Under the pieces are notes generated by a model. It did not search any database, had not been told where the DNA came from, and saw only the letters and a list, made by a program, of their open reading frames with translations. From assembly GCA_034509735.1 (NCBI GenBank), contig JACGWO010000001.1, positions 34,041,966 through 34,105,965 on the forward strand: DNA of 64,000 nucleotides, given 5' to 3'. This DNA comes from Sesamum alatum. Taxonomy: Eukaryota > Streptophyta > Magnoliopsida > Lamiales > Pedaliaceae. This document shows positions 45,614 to 55,356 of this stretch, one piece after another. The translations under genes were made by a program, and so were the position numbers. How positions within the stretch are numbered: the stretch's first letter is position 1; every line of letters begins with the position of its first letter.

Positions 45614-47264
45614 AGGGTATCCCAGACGCCATACGAGATATGGCATGGCAAGCCTGCCTCCTACAAATACTTGAAAGTGTGGGGTTGCCCCGCATATGTC
45701 AAGAGATTAGTGGGAGATAAACTGGACTCGAGGTCTAGTTTATGCAGGTTCATCGGCTATCTGAAAGAAACTGCGGGGTATTATTTCTATGATCCCTCCG
45801 AGCGAAAGGTTTTTGTCTCGCGAAACGCAGTGTTCTTGGAAAAAGGTTTTCCATCGGATAGTCGACGCGAAGAGGTACTCCTTGAGGAATCAAGTTAGGT
45901 ACCCCATGAGGCGGCAGTGACATCTGAGCCAGTGGTTCCCACTGATATTGTTCCAGTCCTCCGTAGGTCGGCCAGAGTATCCCATGCACCTGATAGGTAT
46001 GGATTTCTGGGCCTGACCGGCCAGTTGGATAATGATCCAAAGACGTACGGAGAAGCGATGTCGGACATCGATTCGGACAAGTGGCTTGAGGCCATGAAAT
46101 CCGAGATGGACTCGATGGGTACAAACAAGATTTGGACCCTAGCAGATCCACCAAAAGGGGTTAAACCCGAAGCTGGAACATACGTTTTGATGAAGTCATA
46201 CGGGGATATAATTTCATCAAGAACGAGTCCGATCCTTGTGTATACAAGAAGATCAGTGGGAGCTCAGTTGCGTTTTTGGTGCTTTACGTGGATGACATTT
46301 TGCTCATTGGGAATGATGCTAAGATGTTAGGTACCACTAAAGCTTGGTTGTCAACACAATTCTCCATGAAGGATATGGGCGAGGTATCCTACATCCTTGG
46401 CATCAAGATCTACAGGGATAGATCTAAAAGGATGTTAGGAATGGCCCAGTCCTCGTACATGAGAAAGACTTGAAGAGATTCAAGATGGAGAACTCAAAAC
46501 GAGGATTCCTTCCTATGAGGCATGGAATTAAGTTATCCAAGAAGCAGTCTCCTAAGACTGATGAGGAGCTTAAAAGGATGTTGGACATCCCCTATGCTTC
46601 AGCCGTAGGCAGCATACAGTATGTTGTTCAATGCACTAGACCTGATGTGGCTTTCGCTTTGAGCGTAACAAGTCGATATCAGTCGTATGCCGGGGAGGCA
46701 CACTGGAGTGCAGTCAAGACTATCCTGAAGTACCTAAAAAGGACTAAGGACATGTTCTTGATCTACGGCGGTGGAGAGTTGATACTGGAAGGCTATAGCG
46801 ACGCTAGCTTCCAGTCGGATGACGATGATGCCAAGTCTCAGTCTGGTTATGTGTTCAGACTTAATGGTGGCGTGGTTACTTGGAAGGGTTCCAAGTAGGC
46901 TACCACGGCGGACTCCACCACAGAGTTTGAATACATAGCGGCTTTGGAAGCTACTAAGGAGTGGTTTGGTTGATGAGCTACATCCAAGGGTTGGATGTAG
47001 TACCTAGCATTGCTAAGCCTGTAATTATCTTTTATGATAACAACAGGACGATAGCGCTAGCAAAGGAACCGAGATCTCATAATGATCCAAGCATATTCTT
47101 AGACGCTACCATCTCTTAGAGAGATGGATAGCAGGAGTGACGTTAGGTTGGACCGAGTCAGCTCCGCAGAAAACATAGCAGATCTACTTGCTAAGCCCAT
47201 GTCGCAAGTTGCCCATACTCACCATCTGAATAAGAGGTTCGAGGTCAATGGGTGATTGGCTTTA
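45614..47264 (+). pseudogene. pol: RE-8 pol, integrase tail, RT second half and RNase H
   Basis: Continues PYEIWHGKPASYKYLKVWGCPAYVKRL and FVSRNAVFLEKGF to a stop at 45896. Then come the linker (DNDPKTYGEAMSDID..WLEAMKSEMDSM, PPKGVKP) and a deletion of about 390 bp, so that KPE joins the WNIRFDE region near 46172, removing the first RT motifs. RT motif YVDDILLIGND (about 46281) survives, and RNase H runs from 46470 (GSIQYVVQCTRPD, EGYSDASFQSDDDDAKSQSG) to a CAG-to-TAG stop at 46896-46898. Beyond that the frame is broken (FCDNN reads as 'tttatgataacaac'). The polypurine tract follows. Confidence 0.9.
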
Positions 47265-47279
47265 GGTCAAGTGGGAGAT

Positions 47280-47870
47280 TGTTGGAATAGGTGACCAGAA
47301 AGCTAATAGGTTTGGCAATTTGTAACCTATCCAACAACTTGATGTGAATGTAATGTTATTATGTGATGAATAAGATGAGTATTCCTTACCAATGGTACAT
47401 TCTTTGTTGCGCTCATCTTACATTTGTTAAAATGGTGTTTAACTTATATCGCAACAAAGCCCACAGACCATGGATAACAACTCATGCAGTTGGGCCACGC
47501 ATTGGATGGTGGTCATGAAACCAACTGATTAAGAGTTGGGTCTGAAACGTTCCAAGTCGAGGACCTCGAGACAGGGCATCGAGAGTCCTATTGAGACTTG
47601 CATCAAGAGTCGTGTTCATTGGATGAGTTCCGTGTTTCATCGGCGATAGGCGTGGGACGCCTACACGGTCTTGATGGGTTGGTCGACTGGGGTCGAGCCG
47701 ACTAGACTCGCGGGGATCATCATATGGAAGCCTTGGAGGCTTGGTCGGTATGATTGGTTTTCCCCGGTTCCGATAGTACGGGAGTAATCCTCAGACTTGA
47801 GGGATCATGGCAGTCGCGTGCACAGGATGGCTGTATCTTGGATCTGGTGAGAGGTAATCATTCTGTAAGA
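47280..47870 (+). repeat. RE-8 3' LTR, plus-strand arm
   Basis: First ~590 bp of the 3' LTR, starting TGTTGGAATAGG right after AAGTGGGAGAT-T. It stops at 'ctgtaagatg', where orientation flips. Confidence 0.9.
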
Positions 47871-48490
47871 TGGGCGTCGGTTCCCATCCTTGACTAGGCA
47901 TCTATGCTTAATACTCAAGACCACGTATGCTTCATTGCGTCGTGTGCACGCGACTGCCATGATCCTCAAGTCTGAGGAATACTCCCGTACTATCGGAACC
48001 GGGGAAAACCAATCATACCGACCAAGCCTCCAAGGCTTCCATATGATGATCCCCGCGAGTCAGTCCAGTCGGCTCGACCCCAGTCGACCAACCCATCAAG
48101 ATCGTGTAGGCGTCCCACGCCTGTCGCCGATGAAACACGGCACTCATCCAATAAACACGACTCTTGACGCAAGTCTCAATAGGACTCTCGATGCCCTGTC
48201 TCGAGGTCCTCGACTTGGAACGTTTCAGACCCAACTCTTAATCAGTTGGTTTCATGACCACCATCCAATGCGTGGTCCAACTGCACGAGTTGTTATCCAT
48301 GGTCTGTGGGCTTTGTTGCAATATAAGTTAAACACCGTTTTAACAAATGTAAGATGAGGGCAACAAAGAAGGTACCATTGGTGACGAACACTCATCTTAT
48401 TCATCACATAATAATATTACATTCGCATCAAGTTGTCGGATAGGTTACAAATTGCCAAACTTATTGGCTTTCTGGTCACCTATTCCAACA
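47871..48490 (-). repeat. RE-8 3' LTR, inverted arm
   Basis: Minus-strand type-B LTR starting near LTR position 870, with an internal deletion at 47942/47943, ending at the terminus tattccaaca (48481-48490). The portion 47943-48490 is the reverse complement of 47280-47824 with few differences, giving arms of about 545 bp around a 118-bp spacer. Confidence 0.9.
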
Positions 48491-49696
48491 AGACCGACAC
48501 TTACGTCCAAGATGGGTACCTGCGTATTCGTGCCCTAGACCCTAAGTGGTGAGACCGTAGACGGAAGGATAGATGTACTGTAGAGCCTAAATGTTCATCC
48601 CAACGCATATTCACCTTGTCTCTAGTGTCATGGGCTCTTGCTAGACGGCCACCCATGGTGACGGGCGGATTCTAAGAATCCGACCAAGTCTAACTGAAGG
48701 TGAACCTAAAGAGTCACACACAATCCGCACACACAACGTATTTAATTTGGAATTAAATAGTTGGGGAAAAGTGGAGCGCTTAAATTAGATTTAACCGGGT
48801 CTTTCTTCTCTTGGGAAATTAATTCCTTTTATTAGGTGAAAGGAATTTATCTAATAAATTAGATTTATTGGAAATTAATTTATGGGCTTAAAATAAATAT
48901 TAGTATTTATTTATTGCCCTTTGGATTATTTAATTAGATTTAAATACTCCATAAATTAATGGATGGTTGAGATTGGAGAGGAAAATCAATGGCTAGGATT
49001 GGTTTGACCAAGGAGCTAGAAGTTGACTAGGATTTGACTAGGTCAAATCCTATTCCAAGTGGAGTCTTCCAAAGAGTTGGAATTAGAAGAGGAATAGGAT
49101 TCCTCCTCTATAAATATTCCTAACTCTTCACTTTGGAAGAGATGATGAAACTCTAAAATACACACACCACCGCCGGCCCTCTCCCTCTTTCTCGGCTGCT
49201 CCCTCTCCTCTTTTCCCTAGATATTCTTTTGTGTTCTGTTTTGTTATACAATTGAACAAAAGGAGGGTTGATCTCATTAATTAAATAGCGTTTGATCAAT
49301 CAGTCCTCTCCAAATATCATATACACTTGTTCTTTTGCTAGCACAAGGAGCAAGATACGTGGGCGGTTGCGTGTACGAATTAGAGGGTCTCAAACTCGAG
49401 ATCTTGGAGCAAAATGGTGAACAATGTGAGTAGCGGCTTGAAGTCAAAAACGACAACCGGTAGGTTTCCGGTTTAATGTTTTCGCCTCTTCTTTAAACCC
49501 TATGGCCTCCATGAAATTTTGTATGTTTTATTATTCATGAGATACACCGAATGCCCGAGAGGTTCAAGGGAACACCCTTGAACGTCTTTATTTTAATCTC
49601 GTTTATGTCATGTTTAAATTCTTGCATTTTGATTATACCGCGCTTCCACATTCGCGCTACTCCCGGGCCGATCCACGCGCCTTCACTAGGCTTTCA
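48491..49696 (+). repeat. RE-7 LTR, right part
   Basis: Resumes at 'agaccgacactta', includes the U3 block (48623-48665, slightly decayed: catgggctctt), a TATA box, CT-rich R sequence (about 49180-49215) and the terminus at 49696. Confidence 0.85.
49109..49116 (+). promoter_or_regulatory. TATA box in RE-7 LTR
   Basis: TATAAATA at the same relative position as in the type-A and type-E LTRs. Confidence 0.55.
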
Positions 49697-49701
49697 TCTA
49701 T

Positions 49702-50000
49702 AGGACCCCCGATGCCTTGTCTCGAGGTCCTCGACTTGGAACATTTCAGACCAACCCTTAGAAGTTGGTTTCATAGCTACCATCTAATGCGCAGCCTAAT
49801 TACATGGGTTATCCAATTAGTTTGTGGGAATTTATTGTGACGTTAAAACGCTGTTTAACGTAATCAGTAAGCACAACAAACACATAGTGCCACGGATGAA
49901 TACTTACTATATTCATCAAGTTAATATTACTTTAATAAAGATTGCTAAATAGTACCCAAAATTGGCAATCCAATTGGCTTTCTGGTCACCTATTCTAACA
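49702..50000 (-). repeat. RE-5 5' LTR, 5'-terminal part
   Basis: Final 299 bp on this strand, ending at tattctaaca. Followed by the right TSD acaca. Joined to 35392-37312 it makes an LTR of 2220 bp. Confidence 0.92.
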
Positions 50001-50005
50001 ACACA

Positions 50006-51189
50006 CCCTCTCGATCTAATCAAAAGGTGACCAGTTTGGTTCACCACTCACAGTCTAATTCCCCGAACCTACGAAAGGTTCTTAGACTTGTGAACCCTCT
50101 TCTGGTCCTGTGTATTCAATAATCCGTAGAAGTCATTTTGGATCAAATCTAATAGACTATCGGCAAGCCCACTTTGTCTAACAAAATAGCTTTTTAGTCT
50201 TTCCTTCTCAGAGAAGATTTGCAGGCTAGCAGATCCAAATCATCTGTTACTAGATTCTTTGGATCTTCCAACTTCCTCATCCTTAACTAAAGGAAACTGA
50301 CCTAGCCATGGATGCCAAATTCGTAAGTTCATCTTGACTGTATCCATTTTTAGTCATTTGTTTTGAGTGCTCATAATCCAATTATGGGACAGTGTCAAGT
50401 GTTTATGTACCAAACCTAGCAGACAAGAATCACCATTCTTTGTCAAATAAAGGTAACTTTATTGATCAAATTATTGTATCCAAAATTGTCCAACAATAAA
50501 TGGAACATATTTTGATCATGCTAGGTTACATAATTCCCGCAGACACAATCTTAACATGATCACTACTAAGCCTAACTACTCCTTAGTCTTTGCAGCAACA
50601 GTTTCGCCATTGCTAGACCTTAGGATCGTCTGTCTTAGCTTTCTATTCTTTATCATCACCTGTGAATCATTCACAGGTTATGAACGACTGGTATCCAATA
50701 CCAAAGAACAGAACAGTGATCATGTTGATACTCAATTCAAATGTCACCTTCATTAGAGAGGGGCTTTAGGAAACTCCCTCTTCCAATGTCCCTTTTCTCG
50801 CAGTTAATGCAAATATCATTCGGAACCTCTGACTGCCGAACCCTTTTCCTCTTTCTTTTACCCCAGCCCATCGGTGTAACAGGAGCACTCAAAGTACTGG
50901 CAGCGGCTGATATTGCCTACGCCTTCTTCCTCTTCCTGCGCCCGGCACCCTTGGCTTCCCTTTAGAGGTCGAAACCTCCTCACTAGTACCGTTGGCAGCA
51001 GATTTTTCAATCGCTGCCTTGTACTGGACCAACATTTTTATCAACTCATGAAGGTCTTTCTCAAGTCCACTCATGTTGTAGTTGACTATAAATTGGTCGA
51101 GTGAAGGACAAGACATTAAAGGATCACGTCGATGTACATCTCTCTTTTGAGTTCAGCTTCGAGGTCTTTGAGCTTTTCCACAAGGGATA
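50006..51189 (-). pseudogene. RE-1 gag-pol, central part (pre-integrase, protease, zinc knuckle, gag C-terminus)
   Basis: Minus-strand sequence in the order expected for gag end to integrase start. Gag is clear at 50889-51116 (SLDQFIVNYNMSGLEKDLHELIKMLVQY, then a basic linker). A decayed knuckle near 50770-50815 begins CINCEKR but then frameshifts. The protease region near 50680 reads VLDTS. The integrase zinc segment near 50210-50330 is readable only by alignment to RE-5. It is interrupted on the right by RE-10 at target site gcatc. Confidence 0.8.
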
Positions 51190-51194
51190 GCATC

Positions 51195-53170
51195 TGTTAG
51201 AATAGGTGACCATGTAAGCCAATTTTGGCAGGAATATGTAACCTATGTCTAGACAATTTCTGGTGTTTGATAAAAACATTTATGAATAAAGAAGTGAAAA
51301 TTCATTTGGCAATACTTTGTTTACGTTCACTTATATCTGCATTTACATTTCTGTTCACTACGCAAACAAACCCCATGGACTGAGAATCGATTTCGGGGAC
51401 TGGGACTACGCTTGGAGGTAGGTCCATGAGATCAGTCTTACCGAATCAGTCCGGAAATCTCCAAGTCAAGGAATCCGAAAATGGGCACCGGGATTCCCTT
51501 TGAGACTTGCACTAAGTATCTGCTGTCGTATTTCATCGACGGGTGACGAAGGTCGTCTAAGCAGTGTTAGTGGGTCAGCATGCTAGGAAGCAGCTGACTG
51601 AGGTGACTCGCGGGAACCGTCTTACGGAGGACCTTGAGTATGGTCAGCAAGGTATGACGTGTATTCCCGGTTCCAATGGTACAGGCCAAGTTCTTTGACT
51701 TGAGGAACTGCTGAGTTCACCTGTGCATCAGGTCTGTATCTTAGATAAGGTGAGAGATTGCCAAAATACTCTTGAGTAGTCATAAGCCATGTCTAGTGCA
51801 GCTCGGGTGTACAGAGTGACAGTATTTTCCAAGAAAGGATTTGTCTCCTGTTAAAAGGTATTGACAGTTGAGTCTCATGTACACTCTGTGTCTTGTCCCT
51901 GAAATCTGTGGCCACAGTAACTGAACAGAAGGGAAGGTTTTCCTTGCGGCATTTAGTAAGGACAGACCGACACTTAGGTCCAAAATGGGTACCTGCTTTT
52001 TCCGTGCCCTAGACTCTAAGTGATGAGACCGAAGACAGAAGGACAAGTGTACTGTTAGAGCCTAAATGTTCATCCCCAATTATTTCACCTAGTCTCTAGT
52101 GCCATGGACCGTTGCTAGATGGCCACCCATGGTAACGGACGGATTCTAGGAATCCGACCAAGTCTAGCTGAAAGGTGAACCTAAAGAGTCACATACTATC
52201 CACACACACTTAGTATTTAATTTGGAATTAAATATTGGAGTAAAGGAATGATTAAATTAGATTTAATCGGGTCCTATATTTTCTTGGAGAAATTAATTCC
52301 TTCTATTTGATAAAGGGAATTAAATTAATAAATAGGATTTATTAAAGGGTTGATTTAATGGGCTTAGAATAAATATTAATATTTATTTATTTATATTTAT
52401 TTTTAGCCTTTTGGAATATTTAATGGGATTTAAATATTCCATTAAATTAAAATCAACGGTTGAGATGGAAAGGGGAGATGGAAGGCTAGGATTTGTTTGA
52501 CTAAGACTTTGACTAGGTCAAAATCCTAGACAAATTAGAGTTCTTAGAGTAGGAGTTTAAAGAGGATTAAACTCCTCCTCTATAAATACCTCTAGCTTCC
52601 AACTTTTTGAAGGATGATGAAATTCCAACACACACACAACGCACACATAATTTTGGCCTCTCTCCCCTCTCTCTCGTCCGCCCTCTCTCTCTCCACTCTC
52701 CAAGAAAAATATTTTTTTGTTCTTTTGTTCTTGGAACATTAGAACTTAGATGAATCAATACCGTTAATTGATAACGTGTTGTTGATTCATCCACTCCAAA
52801 ATATACACTTGTTCGTTGCTAGCACGACGTGCAAGATACGTGGGTGGATCGTGTGTCACGATTTGGAGGGTCTCAAGAATGAGATCTCGGTGCAAAGCGG
52901 GTAACAATGCGTGTAGCCGTTGAAGACGAAAACGATAACGGGTAGGTCTCGTTTTATTTTTTCGTCTCTCTTTATTTTCAACTCTATGGCCTCCATGATT
53001 TCTTTACATGTTGTTTAATCATGAGATACACCGAACACCCAGGAATCTCAAAGGTACACCCCTTGAGCGTGTTCTTTTATTATTAAAAGCATGCTTTAAT
53101 TTTTGTATGTTATTTTATATCGCGCTTCCGCATTCGCGCAATTCCCGGGACGATCCACTGATTTCTTTCA
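51195..53170 (+). repeat. RE-10 5' LTR
   Basis: 1976 bp, TGTTAGAATAGG to atttctttca. U3 block at 52097-52139. Hairpins 52214-52234 (TATTTAATT-TGG-AATTAAATA) and 52250-52268 (GATTAAAT-TAG-ATTTAATC) lead an array reaching about 52450. TATA box at 52581. CT-rich stretch 52657-52710. Confidence 0.95.
52581..52588 (+). promoter_or_regulatory. TATA box in RE-10 5' LTR
   Basis: TATAAATA, about 75 bp before a long CT-rich segment; the likely start region of element transcription. Confidence 0.65.
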
Positions 53171-53171
53171 G

Positions 53172-53183
53172 TGGTATCAGAGC
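53172..53183 (+). other. RE-10 primer-binding site (initiator tRNA-Met)
   Basis: TGGTATCAGAGC, one base after the LTR, continuing to match the tRNA in the next bases (ccggttcg). Confidence 0.92.
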
Positions 53184-54889
53184 CCGGTTCGGTGTATAGG
53201 CCTAGGGTTTATGTGCGTTATAAGCATGAAACATGAAATTGGCATGTTTTTTATTAAATCTTGATTTTCTTGATTTTAAAGAATGTCGTTTTTATTGCTT
53301 TTGATTCGTGTGTATTTTCTGAATATTGATATTTTTATGTTTTTCTTGGGAAACGGGGTGGAAAAATTGAACAAAAAACGAGAAATGACGCAGCCGACAG
53401 GACAGACGCGCGCAGGCAAGGGAAGCCTGCGCGCGCCCGCCCAGCCGGTCGCGCAAGGGCAGCGCGCAGCTAGGGAGGCTGTGCGCAGGCGCGCGCACGC
53501 GCAGACGAGGGTGTCTGTGCGCGCGCGCGCGCGCGCAAGTCTGCGCGCCTGAGAGTCTGCGCGCGGACGGACTCTGGGCAGCGCCGCCAGGCGCGCGCGC
53601 GCGCCCGACAGGCGTGCCCAGTGCACGTCTGCGCGCGCACTGCGCATGGCGCGGCCGGCAGCCAGCAGGCCAACGCGCACGCAAGGCAAGGGAGCCTGCG
53701 CGCGCGACGGCCTGCCAGAATGCCCGGGCCGCGCAGCGTGTTGCCGGCCAGGCGCGCAACGACTGCGCGCGCAGGGGGCGGCAGGCTGAGCCTGTGTGCC
53801 CCCTGCCGGCGGCGGCAGCGGCTGCTGCTGCTAGGGTTTCAAAAACCCTAGTAGTGTTTTCTTTTATTTTTTAATTATTTTCAGTTTTAATTTTGAATTA
53901 ATTCTGAAAAAATCGTTTTGTGGGTTCAATTATGCCTAATTTTCTAAAGACATTATTTTAGGAGTAAAATAAATTAGATTTGGAATCCCGGGGTTATTTT
54001 ACTTAAAATAATGAGGAAAGGTTTTCCTAAAACGAGAAAATCTTATTACCAATATTTATGTTTTATTTTTCACACGTTACGCACATATTCATTTATTATT
54101 TTGAATATTTATGATTGGGAATCATGTGTTATTGGTATATTGTAATTGTATGATGGGATCATGTGATTATGTGTGTTGGATGGAAATGGATTATCACGAG
54201 CCCTAGACCGAATGTATGGTTTATTTACTGTTGGGCCTGTGTGCCTCTTTTACTGCTTTCTCCTTCTCTCTTTCTATTTGCCTTGGAATAATAAGGCATT
54301 CTACCTCCCTCCTTATGTACTCCCCTCGGGTTTTCACTGGGGTTTCTTTTTTTATATGTAATGAGAGTAGAATAGGAGTGAGGTTTCTAATTTTGTAATT
54401 GGTGGAGAAAGAAGGAAGGACCACATGGAGAGCCCAGACTGGAGGTCCCTTGGAGTTTTCCATGAAGTGAAGAAAGAGAAAAGAGACCAAGGCCCATCAG
54501 CATGATGATTGGGTTACTATTAATGTAATAGTGTAGGACCAACCCTAGATTGACCATAGATCCACTGCGGGCTCAGTGGGTCGAATAGGATTCGGGCTCG
54601 TGATCATCCAACAAGGGCGTGCTAGGCTTTAATTTTGCATGTGGTTATGATGATGGATGAATGGGTTATTTATTTATCATATAACTGCTATGGATGGTTT
54701 ATTTACGCATTATGGTTGTATGTGTGAATGTATATTTATGAGATCTCGGTTATTCACTACTCTCACATTGGTTGGACCAATGTCAAAATATTAGACCCTA
54801 GACAAAGTGGATTTGAACTCTAGGAGTTTGTCCATGCCTTCCAATCCATGGCATAGTGAGGAAGCTGCTTTGGGTCAATAGCGTGGTCT

Positions 54890-54979
54890 CACGAGTCGTG
54901 GCACGTTATTGTACTTAAAGGAAGCTGCACTATGTCATGAACGAAAAATGGGTTGTTGTTACCTGTCTCACGAGTCGTG
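54890..54979 (+). other. Duplicated leader palindrome (CACGAGTCGTG, twice)
   Basis: Two exact 11-bp copies, 79 bp apart, each preceded by 'tct' and followed by 'g'. Each can fold as CACGA-G-TCGTG or pair with the other copy. The pair is kept in the leaders of RE-8, RE-1, RE-5 and the fragment at 5141-6755 with zero to two changes per copy. Confidence 0.75.
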
Positions 54980-55356
54980 GGGGTACCAGTGGGTCTGTGG
55001 CTCGGTCGATTGGGTTGGATCTAACGCCCAATTAACATGATTCGCTTGGAGTCCTCGGGATCACATGAAAGGGTGAGGCAATAATCTTGGGAATCTCGTG
55101 GAACGAGAATGGTATGGAATACCTCCCACAGGATCTTTTCCATGGGAATCGTAAAAGCGGGGTATGGGAAAAATCGCTGTGGATCCCAAGCCCACTAGGA
55201 AAGGATTTCCCGAAAATCACGTTAGAGAGTACCGTGTTTTCGTATAAATAGTGAGAGGATTAAATGACTAAAGTCCATGCATTTAATTATTTTATCAAAC
55301 CACCGTCTTTTATTTTCTGCTGATCGCGCGCTGTTTTCTAAAATGTAGATTTTAAA

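Larger units (their letters stand above)
37917..48490 (+). mobile_element. RE-8, type-B element with inverted 3' LTR
   Basis: 5' LTR 37917-40059, primer site, leader, gag, pol (interrupted by RE-9), polypurine tract, and a 3' LTR (47280 on) that reads plus for about 590 bp and then turns back on the minus strand to end in an LTR 5' terminus at 48490. Both outer ends are therefore LTR 5' termini. Flanks do not match (gccac left, agacc right), and about 180 bp of the target LTR is lost, so the right side was rearranged during or after insertion. Pol lacks half of RT. Confidence 0.85.
37313..49696 (+). mobile_element. RE-7, solo LTR split by RE-8
   Basis: Starts TGTTAGAATAGG at 37313 and ends ggctttca at 49696, with perfect TSD tctat (37308-37312 and 49697-49701). 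The restored RE-5 LTR reads gcaagtctctat-aggacc, matching the homologous 'gcaagtctcaataggac' of other LTRs. No internal region of its own, so a solo LTR. About 180 bp of it is missing where RE-8 entered. Confidence 0.92.
23815..50000 (-). mobile_element. RE-5, minus-strand type-D element inserted in RE-1
   Basis: Bounded by tgaaagaatc (23815, LTR 3' terminus on this strand) and tattctaaca (49991-50000), with perfect TSD acaca at 23810-23814 and 50001-50005. The empty site ccactaaatacaca-ccctctcgatctaatc is confirmed by RE-5's own internal copy of that region (31870-31905). Parts: 3' LTR 23815-25267 and 30111-30279; internal 30280-35391; 5' LTR 35392-37312 and 49702-50000. Two groups of later insertions occupy its LTRs. 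Gag and pol are dead and half of RT is missing. Confidence 0.93.
53171..55356 (+). other. RE-10 untranslated leader (~2.2 kb)
   Basis: Non-coding. In order: primer site; a GC island (about 53395-53830, the largest in the window with RE-3's); a hairpin CTAGGGTTT-CAA-AAACCCTAG (53831-53851); AT-rich sequence; a hairpin CCACTG-cgggct-CAGTGG (54562-54579); exact palindromes CACGAGTCGTG at 54890-54900 and 54969-54979; and a gag-proximal block (about 54990-55260) conserved in all other leaders here. ORFs inside the GC island run on several frames of both strands and are not credible genes. Confidence 0.88.

Noticed and set aside
47890..48357. 155-codon plus-strand frame
   Set aside because: It crosses the rearrangement in the inverted LTR arm, so its length is a by-product of the deletion at 47942/47943.
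53276..53874. Long Arg/Ala-rich frames on both strands in the RE-10 leader
   Set aside because: Same GC-island effect as at 16722-17320; the frames are not conserved between leaders of different elements.
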